Positions 25,382 to 34,037 of a stretch of 52,985 bases of DNA are shown piece after piece. The position numbers and the translations under genes were made by a program. The DNA is from JAFAZJ01 sp050183765 (lineage in GTDB: Bacteria > Pseudomonadota > Alphaproteobacteria > Reyranellales > Reyranellaceae): positions 1-52,985 of the forward strand of contig JBFXAZ010000028.1 in assembly GCA_050183765.1 (NCBI GenBank), in the 5' to 3' direction. Within the stretch, counting starts at the first letter, position 1. Each line of letters starts with the position of its first letter. The notes under the pieces are model-generated. The model had not been told where the DNA came from. It saw nothing but the letters and a program-made list of their open reading frames with translations, and searched no databases.

Positions 25382-25480
25382 GTCGTCCTGAGCGCAGCGA
25401 AGGACCACGCGGTGTTGCGAACTCACAACGCTGGCGATTGACCGCGATACCGCGAGGTCCTTCGCTGCGCTCAGGACGAC
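25382..25480. repeat. Inverted repeat element, family C copy 2
   Basis: Arms of 32 bp starting GTCGTCCTGAGCGCAGCGAA pair with a single mismatch, around a loop of about 35 bp. The right loop edge TGACCGCGATACCGCGAGG is shared with copy 1 at 22285-22387. It occupies the spacer between the convergent amidohydrolase and dehydratase genes, 9 and 7 bases from their stops. Confidence 0.92.
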
Positions 25481-25487
25481 CGGACGG

Positions 25488-27203
25488 TCACACCACGCAG
25501 CCGTGATGGGCTGAGGACACCAGCCGCACATATTTGTCGTGCACCGAGCCGGGGCGGATGCGCGCCGAGAGATCGGGCGCGCGCCAATCCTTCATGCGCC
25601 GGGCGATCTCGTCGTCGGACAGCGCGACGTTCAAGGTGCGCTGCTTCGGATCGATGACGATGGTGTCGCCGTCGCGCACCGCCGCGATCGGGCCGCCGCG
25701 CGCCGCCTCGGGCGAGATGTGGCCGATCAGGATGCCGTGCGAGACGCCGGAGAAGCGGCCGTCGGTGATCAGCGCCACGTCCTCGCCCAGGCCGCGGCCC
25801 TGCAGCTGGATGGTCAACATCACCATCTCGGGCATGCCCGGCCCGCCGACCGGCCCGACATTGCGCACGACGATCACGGTGCCGGGCTTGATCTCGCCGG
25901 CGCGGATCGCCTTCATGGTGTCGGCCTCGGAATCGAAGACGCGTGCGGTGCCGCGGAACTCGCCCTTCTCCAAGGTCTTGCCCGACAGCTTCAGCACGCA
26001 GCTCTCCGGCGCGATGTTGCCGCGCAGCACGCTGATGTGATTGTTCGGCGCCGCGATCGGCCTGGCCACCGGGAAGACGATGTCCTGCTTGCCAAGCTGC
26101 TCGAGCGTCGGCACCTCGGCGAGATTCTCGGCCAGCGTCCTGCCCGACACGGTCATCACGTCGCCGTGCAGGAAGCCGTTGCGCAGCAGCTCCTTCATCA
26201 CCACGGGCACGCCGCCGATGGCGTGCAGGCTGGTCATGGCGTAGGGGCCGTGCGGCTGCAGGTTGGTGATCAGCGGCACGCGCTCGCCGATCTGCTGGAT
26301 GCGATCGATGGTGATCGGCACCTGCGCCTGGCGCGCGATGGCGAGGATGTGCAGGTACATGTTGGTCGAGCCGCCCATGGCGTAGACCGTGGTGATCGCG
26401 TTCTCGAAGGCGCGCTCGGTCATGATGTCGCGCGGGCGGATGTTCTTCTCGATCAGGCGGTAGAGCGCCTCGACCGACGCCCTGGCCTGCGCGCGCACGT
26501 CGGCGTGGATGTCGCTCTTGGCGTCGTAGTCGGCGGGATGCGAGGCGCCGTGCGGCAGCATCATGCCGATCGACTCGGCCACCGTGCTCATGGTGTTGGC
26601 GGTGAACATCGCGCCGCAGGTGCCGCTGCCCGGCATCACGTTGCGCTCGAGCTCGAGCAGCTGGCCGGCGGAGATGCGTCCGGTTTCCTGCGCCGCGCGG
26701 CCCTCGGCGTAATCCATGATGGTGATGTTGGTGCCCTTGCTGGCGAAGGGCTCGAACGACACGCGGCCGGGCGAGGAGGTGCCGGGATAGAGCACCAGGC
26801 CGAAGGCGTTGGTGCGGGCCAGCGGCATCAGCGCCGCCGCACCGGTCTTGTCGCAGCCCGAGATCACGATCATCGCGTCGCCGTGATGGGCGTAGTGGCC
26901 GATCTCGAAGCAGTCGGCCACGACATCGCGCGACACCAGGCTGTAGCCGGCAGTGGGCGTGCCTTGCGTCAGCGCATCCGACACCGCCGGCGCGCCGACG
27001 ATCAGGCCCTGGCCGCCGCGCTCGCCCAGCAGCTCGACCAGCAGGTCGCCGATGCTGCGCACCCGGTTGTTGCAGCGATGCGCGTTGGTGTAGGCCGCCG
27101 CGATGGTGACGACGGCGTTGGTGTTCGCCGCCTTGTCCGGCTCGAAGCCCGCGGCGCGCAGCTCGACGCGCGACTTCTTCCAGTAGGTGCTGCTGTCCTG
27201 CAT
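25488..27203 (-). CDS. IlvD/Edd family dehydratase (dihydroxy-acid or sugar-acid dehydratase)
   Basis: 571 residues. The three cysteines that hold the iron-sulfur cluster in this family are in place: C44 (AHRCNN), C117 (SGCDKTGAA) and C196 (GSGTCGAMFTANTM). The C-terminal GGPGMPEM, TDGRFSG and GHISPEAARGGPIA motifs bind metal and substrate. The CDKT form is seen in sugar-acid dehydratases, whereas true IlvD usually has CDKN. Either branched-chain amino-acid synthesis or aldonate catabolism is possible, so no symbol is given. The ATG at 27203 is used; an upstream in-frame start adds unlikely residues. It is divergent from the hydrolase at 27278. Confidence 0.9.
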   Translation of the reverse strand: MQDSSTYWKKSRVELRAAGFEPDKAANTNAVVTIAAAYTNAHRCNNRVRSIGDLLVELLGERGGQGLIVGAPAVSDALTQGTPTAGYSLVSRDVVADCFEIGHYAHHGDAMIVISGCDKTGAAALMPLARTNAFGLVLYPGTSSPGRVSFEPFASKGTNITIMDYAEGRAAQETGRISAGQLLELERNVMPGSGTCGAMFTANTMSTVAESIGMMLPHGASHPADYDAKSDIHADVRAQARASVEALYRLIEKNIRPRDIMTERAFENAITTVYAMGGSTNMYLHILAIARQAQVPITIDRIQQIGERVPLITNLQPHGPYAMTSLHAIGGVPVVMKELLRNGFLHGDVMTVSGRTLAENLAEVPTLEQLGKQDIVFPVARPIAAPNNHISVLRGNIAPESCVLKLSGKTLEKGEFRGTARVFDSEADTMKAIRAGEIKPGTVIVVRNVGPVGGPGMPEMVMLTIQLQGRGLGEDVALITDGRFSGVSHGILIGHISPEAARGGPIAAVRDGDTIVIDPKQRTLNVALSDDEIARRMKDWRAPDLSARIRPGSVHDKYVRLVSSAHHGCVV

Positions 27204-27277
27204 GACGCATCCGCCCCGGTGAGACTCGTTTCTTCGAACGCATCGTGGCACGCTCGGCGCCCGGGAGGAAACACACC

Positions 27278-28027
27278 ATGCCGTTCTACGAAAGAGGCAA
27301 TGTCCGCATCCACTACGAGGAGGCGGGGTCGGGCTTTCCGCTGCTGATCATTCCCGGCGGCGGGCTGAACTCGGTGATCAACAACCTCAAGACCAGCGCG
27401 CCGTACAACGCGGTCGAGGAGTTCAAGGACCGCTATCGCTGCATCGTCGCCGATCTGCGCAATGCCAAGGACGGCCAGTCCTCCGGTCCGCTGGAGATCG
27501 AGCGGCCGTGGGACGCCTATACCGACGATCATCTCGGGCTGATGGACCATCTCGGCATCGACAAGTTCGCGGTCAACGGCTACTGCATCGGCGGCCCGTT
27601 CTCGTGGAACCTGATGCGCCGCGCGCCCGATCGCGTGGTCGCCGCCGTGCTGACGCAGCCCAGCGGCCATCGGCCGGAGATGCCCGACCAGTTCTACAAC
27701 AACAACATGGGCGCCTGGGGTCCGGCGCTGATCCAGCGCCGTCCGGAGATCACCACCGAGATGGTGAGCGCGTTCCTCAACAAGATGTACCGCTCGCCGG
27801 GCGACTTCGTCTTCACCGTGAGCCGCGACTTCGTGCGCAGCTGCCAGACGCCGGTGCTCGTGCTGCCCGACGACATCCCGCCGCATCCCTATGCCGTGGC
27901 GATGGAGACGGTGCGGCTGGCGCCGAAATCCGAGGTGAGCCTGTATCCCTGGAAGGAGCCGGCGGAGATGATCCGCGTCGTCGTGCGCCAGGTGCGGACC
28001 TTCCTCAAGGCGCATTTGCCGGCCTGA
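27278..28027 (+). CDS. Alpha/beta hydrolase with cysteine in the nucleophile elbow
   Basis: 249 residues. It has the alpha/beta-hydrolase start (VRIHYEEAGSGFPLLIIPGG) and the elbow G-Y-C103-I-G-G, where most relatives have GxSxG. Dienelactone hydrolases also use a Cys here, but the oxyanion region (IPGGGLNS) and length fit a lactone or ester hydrolase of the general family. A candidate acid lies in VLVLPDDIPPHP. No His is visible at the usual C-terminal position (the corresponding region reads YPWKEPAEM), so the triad may be incomplete. The ATG at 27278 has GGAGGAAA upstream. It is divergent from the dehydratase. Confidence 0.85.
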   Translation: MPFYERGNVRIHYEEAGSGFPLLIIPGGGLNSVINNLKTSAPYNAVEEFKDRYRCIVADLRNAKDGQSSGPLEIERPWDAYTDDHLGLMDHLGIDKFAVNGYCIGGPFSWNLMRRAPDRVVAAVLTQPSGHRPEMPDQFYNNNMGAWGPALIQRRPEITTEMVSAFLNKMYRSPGDFVFTVSRDFVRSCQTPVLVLPDDIPPHPYAVAMETVRLAPKSEVSLYPWKEPAEMIRVVVRQVRTFLKAHLPA

Positions 28028-28055
28028 GCGTGGCAGAGCGATGGGACAAGGGGTC

Positions 28056-28179
28056 TACCTTCCCCCGGAGGGGGAAGGTGGCGCGAAGCGCCGGATGGGG
28101 GATGCCTCAACGACATCGGTGTCCGTTCTCGACATCCCCCATCCGCCCTGCGGGCACCTTCCCCCTCCGGGGGAAGGTA
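28056..28179. repeat. Nested inverted repeat element, family B copy 1
   Basis: 124 bp bounded by TACCTTCC and GGAAGGTA. Each end is a small hairpin (TTCCCCC GGA GGGGGAA on the left). Inside, GGTGGCGCGAAGCGCCGGAT and its partner CATCCGCCCTGCGGGCACC pair across a central loop. The layout matches family A (hairpin, GGATG arm, loop, CATCC arm, hairpin). It follows the hydrolase stop by 28 bases and may terminate its transcript. The remaining 115 bases before the monooxygenase gene show only a strong GGAGGAA ribosome-binding site. Confidence 0.9.
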
Positions 28180-28294
28180 AGGGACACGGATGACGGATAA
28201 CGCAACCCGGCGATGCGCCGGGCAGGCGTTGCCGGGCGCGGCGCCGCGCGGTAAACGGGCGTTCATATGACCGCGTAGCTCCGGAGGAAACGCC

Positions 28295-29950
28295 ATGCCC
28301 GACGCCTCGACCCTTCCCGGCGGTGGTGCCTCGACCCGTCTCGACGTCGCCATCGTCGGCGGCGGCCTGGCCGGTCTCTACGCGATCCACCGCCTGCGCG
28401 GGCTGGGCTTCACGGTGCGTGCCTACGAGCAGGGATCGGGCATCGGCGGCACGTGGTTCTGGAACCGCTATCCCGGCGCGCGCTGCGACGTCGAGAGTCT
28501 CGAATACTCCTACTCCTTCTCCGAGGAGCTGCAGCAGGAGTGGAAGTGGCCGGAGCGCTACGGCACCCAGCCGGAGATCCTGCGCTACATCAACCACGTC
28601 GCCGACCGCTTCGACCTGCGCCGCGACGTGCAGCTCAACACCCGCATCAAGTCGGCGGTGTTCGATTCGCGCGCCGGCGAATGGACGCTGACGACGGCCG
28701 AGGGCGAGACCATCCGCGCGCGCTATTGCGTGATGGCGTCGGGCAATCTCTCGACGCCGCGCGTGCCCGACTTCAAGGGCATCGGCGACTTCAAGGGCAA
28801 GTGGTACCACTCCGGCCTGTGGCCGCACGAGGGCGTGGATTTCTCGGGCAAGCGCGTGGGCGTGATCGGCACCGGCTCGTCGGGCGTGCAGATGATCCCG
28901 ATCATCGCCAGCCAGGCGAAGCACCTCACGGTATTCCAGCGCACCGCCAATTTCAGCCTGCCGGCGCGCAACATGCCGTTGGGCGAGGAGAAGGAGCGCC
29001 GCCACAAGGCGGAGTACGCCCAGCGCCGCCGCGCCGCCTACGACACGCCCTTCGCCATCGCCGGCCACCCCAAGCCGACCAAGTCGGCGCTGCAGGCCAG
29101 CGACGCGGAGCGCCGCGCGTCCTACGAGGCGAAGTGGCAGGAAGGCGGCAGCATCAGCTACCTCTATGCCTACACCGACCTGCTGGTGAACAAGGACTCC
29201 AACGACACCGCATCGGAGTTCGTGCGCGAGAAGATCCGCGGCATCGTCAAGGACCAGCGCACCGCCGAGCTGCTGGCGCCGAAGGACCACCCGATCGGCA
29301 CCAAGCGGCTGTGCCTCGATACGAACTACTACGAAACCTACAACCGCGAGAACGTCGCGCTGGTCGACGTGCGCAGCGATCCGATCGAGTCGATCACGCC
29401 CACGGGCCTGCGCCTGAAGAGCGGCGCGTCCTTCGAGCTCGACGCCCTCGTCTTCGCCACCGGCTTCGACGCCATGACCGGCGCGCTGCGCGAGATCGAC
29501 ATCCGCACGACCGACGGCGCGGTGCTGGCCGATCACTGGGCCGGCGGGCCGCTGACCTATCTCGGCCTGATGGTTTCGGGCTTCCCCAACATGTTCGTCA
29601 TCACCGGCCCGGGCAGCCCCGGCGTGAAGACGCAGATGATCGCCTCGATCGAGCAGCACACCGACTGGATCGCCGATTGCCTCAAGCACATGCGCGAGAA
29701 GGGTCTCGATCGGATCGAGCCCACCGCCGAAGCCGAGATGGACTGGGTGCACCACGTCAACGCGGTGGCCGACAGCACGCTCTATCCGCTGGCGAACTCC
29801 TGGTATGTCGGCGCCAACATCCCCGGCAAGCCGCGCGTCTTCATGCCCTATGTCGGCGGCTTCGACCGCTACAAGCGGCGCTGCGACGAGGTCGTGGCAA
29901 ACGGGTACGAGGGCTTCACGTTTGGCCGGCAGGCCGTGACGGCCGTGTAG
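28295..29950 (+). CDS. Flavin-containing Baeyer-Villiger-type monooxygenase
   Basis: 551 residues. The first dinucleotide motif is VAIVGGGLAGLYA, with YEQGSGIGGTWFWNRYPGAR beyond it as in cyclohexanone and related monooxygenases. The Baeyer-Villiger fingerprint FxGxxxHxxxWP is complete as FKGKWYHSGLWP (about residues 166-177), followed by the NADPH loop GVIGTGSSGVQ. The enzyme would insert oxygen into cyclic or aryl ketones using NADPH and FAD, giving a lactone or ester. An upstream alpha/beta hydrolase on the same strand could open such products, but a repeat element separates them. Start supported by GGAGGAA seven bases before the ATG. Confidence 0.94.
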   Translation: MPDASTLPGGGASTRLDVAIVGGGLAGLYAIHRLRGLGFTVRAYEQGSGIGGTWFWNRYPGARCDVESLEYSYSFSEELQQEWKWPERYGTQPEILRYINHVADRFDLRRDVQLNTRIKSAVFDSRAGEWTLTTAEGETIRARYCVMASGNLSTPRVPDFKGIGDFKGKWYHSGLWPHEGVDFSGKRVGVIGTGSSGVQMIPIIASQAKHLTVFQRTANFSLPARNMPLGEEKERRHKAEYAQRRRAAYDTPFAIAGHPKPTKSALQASDAERRASYEAKWQEGGSISYLYAYTDLLVNKDSNDTASEFVREKIRGIVKDQRTAELLAPKDHPIGTKRLCLDTNYYETYNRENVALVDVRSDPIESITPTGLRLKSGASFELDALVFATGFDAMTGALREIDIRTTDGAVLADHWAGGPLTYLGLMVSGFPNMFVITGPGSPGVKTQMIASIEQHTDWIADCLKHMREKGLDRIEPTAEAEMDWVHHVNAVADSTLYPLANSWYVGANIPGKPRVFMPYVGGFDRYKRRCDEVVANGYEGFTFGRQAVTAV

Positions 29951-29965
29951 CGATATCCAAGCTCC

Positions 29966-30119
29966 TACCTTCCCCCCGCTGGCGGGGGAAGGTGGCGCGA
30001 AGCGCCGGATGGGGGTGGCTCTCGCGGGCAGACGTGATTTGCGAAGGACGTATCCTTCGTCTTCGACAGCCACCCCCATCCGCCCTTCGGGCACCTTCCC
30101 CCGCCAGCGGGGGAAGGTA
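29966..30119. repeat. Nested inverted repeat element, family B copy 2
   Basis: 154 bp with TACCTTCC/GGAAGGTA ends and the same GGTGGCGCGAAGCGCCGGAT arm as copy 1. The end hairpins differ (CCCCCCGCTGGCGGGGG here against CCCCCGGAGGGGG there), yet both remain perfectly paired. It fills the gap between the convergent monooxygenase and aminotransferase genes, 15 and 10 bases from their stops. Confidence 0.92.
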
Positions 30120-30129
30120 GCTGAGCGCC

Positions 30130-31056
30130 TTACAGCGCGCCGACCGACTTCAGGTAGAGATCGCTGGCTTCCTTGGTGACCGGTCCCGGCTTGCCGTCGG
30201 CGATCAGGCGTCCGTCGACCCTGGTCACCGGCGTCACGCCGCCCAAGGTGCCGGTCACGAAGGCCTCGTTCGCCGAGTAGACCTGGGTCAGCGTGAAGTC
30301 GCATTCGCGCGCCGTGCCGCCCGCCGCGCGCCAGGCGGCGATCACGTTGCCCTGGGTGATGCCCTTGAAGCTGTAGGCGCTGGTCGAGGTCCACAGCTCG
30401 CGGCCGCGCACGATGAAGAAGTTGGTCGAATTGCAGGAGGCCACGAAGCCGCGCGGGTCGAGCATCAGCGCCTCGTCGGCGCCGGCGTGGATCGCCTGGA
30501 TCAGCGCCTGGATCAGGTTCAGCCGGCTGTGCGAGTTCAGGCGCAGGTCGAACATGTCGGGATTGCTGGTGCGGAAGGTCGAGGTGAAGAGCGCGTAGCC
30601 CTTCGCCTTGGCCTGCGGCAGCGGCGACTTGTACTCGGCGACGATGACGATCGTGGGTCCCGACACCATGAAGCGCGGATCCTGGTTGGGCGTGCTCTTG
30701 ATCCCCCGCGTGATCATCAAGCGGATATGCGCGCCGTCGGTCATGCCGTTGGCGTCGAGCGTGTCCTGGATCGCCTTCACCACGCCCGCGCGGTCGAGGC
30801 CGATGTCGAGATCGATCGCACGCGCGCCCTCGAACAGCCGGTCGAGATGCGCCTCGAGGCTGATCAGCCGGCCCTTGACCAGCCGCAATCCTTCCCAGAC
30901 GCCGTCGCCCAGCACGAATCCCGCGTCGAAGATCGAGACCCGAGCCTCGTTGCGCGGCACGAAGGCGCCGTTGACGTAGACCAGGACCTTCTCGTTGCGG
31001 GCATCGGCCTGGTAGCCCTGCGCGCTCTGCGCGCCCGTTGCGTCCTTCACGGTCAT
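30130..31056 (-). CDS. Class IV aminotransferase homologue lacking the PLP lysine
   Basis: 308 residues with the BCAT/D-amino-acid aminotransferase fold: VSIFDAGFVLGDGVWEGLR near the N-terminus, GADEALMLDPRGFVASC and the phosphate-cup end FVTGTLGGVTPV. In PLP-dependent members the cofactor lysine lies in a segment like RIKSHNYLN, 18-20 residues before GADEALML. Here the segment is R-L-N174-S-H-S-R-L-N, and no lysine is present between residues 153 and 230. The codon is AAC, one base from AAG. Normal transamination through a Schiff base therefore looks impossible unless another residue substitutes. It is the last gene of the GntR/ABC transporter operon, 8 bases after the ATPase stop. Confidence 0.85.
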   Translation of the reverse strand: MTVKDATGAQSAQGYQADARNEKVLVYVNGAFVPRNEARVSIFDAGFVLGDGVWEGLRLVKGRLISLEAHLDRLFEGARAIDLDIGLDRAGVVKAIQDTLDANGMTDGAHIRLMITRGIKSTPNQDPRFMVSGPTIVIVAEYKSPLPQAKAKGYALFTSTFRTSNPDMFDLRLNSHSRLNLIQALIQAIHAGADEALMLDPRGFVASCNSTNFFIVRGRELWTSTSAYSFKGITQGNVIAAWRAAGGTARECDFTLTQVYSANEAFVTGTLGGVTPVTRVDGRLIADGKPGPVTKEASDLYLKSVGAL

Positions 31057-31064
31057 CGATCCTT

Positions 31065-31829
31065 CTAGAAGCTGAACTGGTGGTGGCTGGCGAGGAAGGC
31101 GCGGGTTCTTTCCGCCTTCGGGTTCTTGAGGATCTCGTCCGGCGTGCCCTGCTCGTGGATCGTGCCGTCGGCGAGGAAGATCACGCGCGTGGCGACGTGA
31201 TAGGCGAAGCCCAGCTCGTGGGTGACCAGCAGCATGGTGCGGCCTTCCTCGGCGAGCGAGCGGATCACCGTCAGCACTTCGCCCACAAGCTCCGGGTCCA
31301 GGGCGGAGGTCGGTTCGTCGAACAGCAGCAGCTCGGGATCCATGGCCAGCGCGCGGGCGATCGCCACGCGCTGCTTCTGACCGCCGGAGAGATGGGCGGG
31401 ATAGGTCTCGGCCTTGTCGGCCAGACCCACGCGTGCCAGCTCGCGCTCGGCCCGCGCGCGCGCCTCGGGCTTCGATTGCCGGCGAACGGTGAGCAATCCC
31501 TCCATCACGTTGCCGATCGCGGTCCGGTGCGGGAAGAGATTGAACTGCTGGAAGACCATGCCGACGCGCTGCCGCACGGCGGCCAGCTCGCTCTCGCGAT
31601 AGACGATCGCGTTGCCGCGCTCGCTGCCGATCGGCCGGCCATCGAGCTCGACGCGGCCCGAGGTCGGCTGCTCCATGAAGTTCAGGCAGCGCAGCAGGGT
31701 GCTCTTGCCCGAGCCGGAGACGCCGAGGATCGCGATGCGCTCGCCGCGCGCGACGTCGAGGTCGATGCCGCGCAGGACCTCGGTCGGCCCGAATCGCTTG
31801 GTGAGGCCGCGGACCTTGAGGATGCTCAT
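31065..31829 (-). CDS. Polar amino-acid ABC transporter ATP-binding protein
   Basis: 254 residues with Walker A GVSGSGKST, Q-loop GMVFQQFNLFPH, signature LSGGQKQR, Walker B LLLFDEPTSALD and the H-loop VTHELGF. The NLFPH pattern and size are typical of the GlnQ/HisP group that powers uptake of polar amino acids. It lies in the cytoplasm against the two permeases. The start overlaps the preceding permease stop by four bases (ATGA at 31826-31829). Confidence 0.96.
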   Translation of the reverse strand: MSILKVRGLTKRFGPTEVLRGIDLDVARGERIAILGVSGSGKSTLLRCLNFMEQPTSGRVELDGRPIGSERGNAIVYRESELAAVRQRVGMVFQQFNLFPHRTAIGNVMEGLLTVRRQSKPEARARAERELARVGLADKAETYPAHLSGGQKQRVAIARALAMDPELLLFDEPTSALDPELVGEVLTVIRSLAEEGRTMLLVTHELGFAYHVATRVIFLADGTIHEQGTPDEILKNPKAERTRAFLASHHQFSF

Positions 31830-32491
31830 TCGCTCCTCTTCAGCCGGCGTTCGAGCGCGTAGGTCAGCTGCACCAGCGGCCAGAGGATCACGAAGAAGAT
31901 CACGGCGATCGCGGTATAGGCCTCGATCGGGTTGAAGTTGAGCGAGGCGATCAGCTTGCCCTGCTGCAGCAGCTCGACATAGGCCACCGCCGACGCCAGC
32001 GTCGTCATCTTGAACGCCTCGATGGCGCGGTTGGTGAGCGCGGGCGTCATGCGCTTCAGCGCCTGCGGCAGGATGATGCGGCGCATCGCCTGTGCCCAGC
32101 TCATGCCGATCGCCCGCGCGGCATCCCATTGACCGCGCTCGATCGACTGGATGCCGCCGCGATAGATGTCGGCCGAGAAGGCCGCGGTGTTGAGCGAGAT
32201 GCCCAGCGCCGCCGCCGACAGCGGGCTGATCTCGAACGGCATCAGGATCGGCAGCGCGAAGTAGAACCAGAGGATCTGCACCAGCACCGGCGTGTTGCGG
32301 AAGAACTCGACGAAGATGGCCGCCGGTATGTTGACCCATCGGCTTTGCGCGTAGCGGCCGAGACCGACGACGAGGCCGAGACCCAGGCCGAGAACCAGGC
32401 AGATCGCGAACAGCCGCAGCGTGCCGACGGCGCCGGCAATCAGGGCGTCGGTGTTGGCGAAGACGGAGGCGAAGTCCCAGGCCTGGCCCAT
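31826..32491 (-). CDS. Polar amino-acid ABC transporter permease
   Basis: 221 residues of the HisMQ type with about five membrane helices. The family signature EFFRNTPVLVQILWFYF is near residues 62-78. The EAA loop that contacts the ATPase reads GQWDAARAIGMSWAQAMRRI, then ILPQALKRMTPAL. It follows the sister permease gene by 7 bases and overlaps the ATPase gene. Confidence 0.95.
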   Translation of the reverse strand: MGQAWDFASVFANTDALIAGAVGTLRLFAICLVLGLGLGLVVGLGRYAQSRWVNIPAAIFVEFFRNTPVLVQILWFYFALPILMPFEISPLSAAALGISLNTAAFSADIYRGGIQSIERGQWDAARAIGMSWAQAMRRIILPQALKRMTPALTNRAIEAFKMTTLASAVAYVELLQQGKLIASLNFNPIEAYTAIAVIFFVILWPLVQLTYALERRLKRSE

Positions 32492-32498
32492 GCGCGCC

Positions 32499-33176
32499 TC
32501 AATGCACCGTCGTGTCGCCGCCGACCGCGAGGCGGCGCTCGACGCGCCGGGCGAGCAGGCTGAAGGCGAAGATGACGACGAAGTAGATCAGCGCCGCCAC
32601 GGTGAAGGTCTCGAGCGGACGGTAGGTGCGCTGCGCGATCGCGTTCGCCTGGTAGAGCAGGTCGGCATAGGCGATGGTGGCCACCAGGGTCGTGGTCTTC
32701 ATCAGCTCGATCGAGCGCTCGAGGAAGGCCGGGATCATGCGCGTGACGGCCTGCGGCAGCACGATGCGCCGCAGCGCCTGGGCACGCAGCATGCCGATGG
32801 CCAGCGCGCCCTCCCACTGGCCGCGGTCGATCGACTGGATGCCGGCGCGGAAGACCTCGGCGAAGAACGCCGCCGACTGGATCGAGAAGGTGACGACGGC
32901 GGCGGCGAACGGCGTCATCTCGATGCCGGCGATCAGCGGCAGCGCGAAGAAGAACCAGAAGAGCTGGACCAGCGGCGGCGTGGTGCGAAAGACCTCGATC
33001 ACGAAGCCCGCCGGCCACGACAGGTAGCGCCGCGGCGACAGGCGCAGCAAGGCGAGGGCGAGCCCGATGATCAGGCCGAGAACCAGCGCGACCGCCGTCA
33101 CCTTGAGCGTGTTGAGCAGCCCCTGCGCCAGCAGGCCGGCGCTGGCGAAGACGGGCGCGAAGTTCCACTCGTACAT
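32499..33176 (-). CDS. Polar amino-acid ABC transporter permease
   Basis: 225 residues, paralogous to the next gene downstream. It has EVFRTTPPLVQLFWFFF and an EAA loop GQWEGALAIGMLRAQALRRI followed by VLPQAVTRMIPAF. Together the two would form the heterodimeric inner-membrane channel. It lies 30 bases after the binding-protein gene and 7 bases before the second permease. Confidence 0.95.
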   Translation of the reverse strand: MYEWNFAPVFASAGLLAQGLLNTLKVTAVALVLGLIIGLALALLRLSPRRYLSWPAGFVIEVFRTTPPLVQLFWFFFALPLIAGIEMTPFAAAVVTFSIQSAAFFAEVFRAGIQSIDRGQWEGALAIGMLRAQALRRIVLPQAVTRMIPAFLERSIELMKTTTLVATIAYADLLYQANAIAQRTYRPLETFTVAALIYFVVIFAFSLLARRVERRLAVGGDTTVH

Positions 33177-33206
33177 CTCGGCCTCGCCGCGCGGCCAAGC
33201 CGGCTT

Positions 33207-34037
33207 CTACTTGATCATTTCCTTCATGATCGGCGGGACCGTCTTGGGGTCGAGGCCGAAATCGACGAGCGACTGCTCGTACCATTTCTGGACCTGGCCG
33301 CTGCGATAGTGCTCGGCGACGACCTTGTCGACCCAGGCGACGAATTCCTTGTCGCCCTTGCGCACGGCCACGCTCGACGGGACGGATTTCGACGGCGTCG
33401 GCACCACGAGCTTGCCCTTGCCCAGGCGCTGGCGCGCAGCCAGCAGCGGCGGATGGAACATGGCCACCGCATCGACGCGTCCGGACTGGAAGGCGGCGAT
33501 CGCCTCGACGTTGCCGGGGAAGCGCTGGATGTCGGCCTTGGGCGTGTTGGCGGTGACGAAGGTGTCGATCGTCGTGGCCTGGGCGCAGGACAGCTTGATT
33601 CCCGGCTTGTTGAGGTCCTCCCATTTCGTGACCGCGAGGTCGTCGCGCGCCAGCACGGCGAGCGAGTACCAGAGCAGCGGCGTCTCGGGAAAGTCGACGG
33701 CTTCCTTGCGCTGGGCCGTCGCGTCGAGCACGAACATCAGGTCGATCTTGTTGCCCTGCAGCGCCGCGATGGCGTTGCCCCAGGAGACCTCGACGGCTTC
33801 GAACTTCGCGCCCAGCGCCTCGGCCATGGCCTTGCCCATGTAGACGCCGAGGCCGGATGTCCACGCGCCGGTCTTCGGATCCTTCGAGTACCAGGGCGGC
33901 GCCTGGGTCACGCCGACGCGCAGGGTGCCGCGCTTCTTGACGTCCTCGAGCGTACCGGCGCGGGCCGCGATCGGCAGGGTGAGCGCGCCAGCGCCGGCGA
34001 TCAGCGTGGCGACGAATGAACGGCGGTCGATGGTCAT
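33207..34037 (-). CDS. Periplasmic polar amino-acid-binding protein (SBP family 3)
   Basis: 276 residues with a signal peptide (RRSFVATLIAGAGALTLP; cleavage near ARA at about residue 26). Family 3 features include VKKRGTLRVGVT and the MGKAMAEALGAKFEAVEVSW segment. It would deliver a polar amino acid or analogue to the ABC permeases encoded next. Its start overlaps the GntR gene stop by four bases (ATGA at 34034-34037), so regulator and transporter are on one transcript. Confidence 0.95.
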   Translation of the reverse strand: MTIDRRSFVATLIAGAGALTLPIAARAGTLEDVKKRGTLRVGVTQAPPWYSKDPKTGAWTSGLGVYMGKAMAEALGAKFEAVEVSWGNAIAALQGNKIDLMFVLDATAQRKEAVDFPETPLLWYSLAVLARDDLAVTKWEDLNKPGIKLSCAQATTIDTFVTANTPKADIQRFPGNVEAIAAFQSGRVDAVAMFHPPLLAARQRLGKGKLVVPTPSKSVPSSVAVRKGDKEFVAWVDKVVAEHYRSGQVQKWYEQSLVDFGLDPKTVPPIMKEMIK

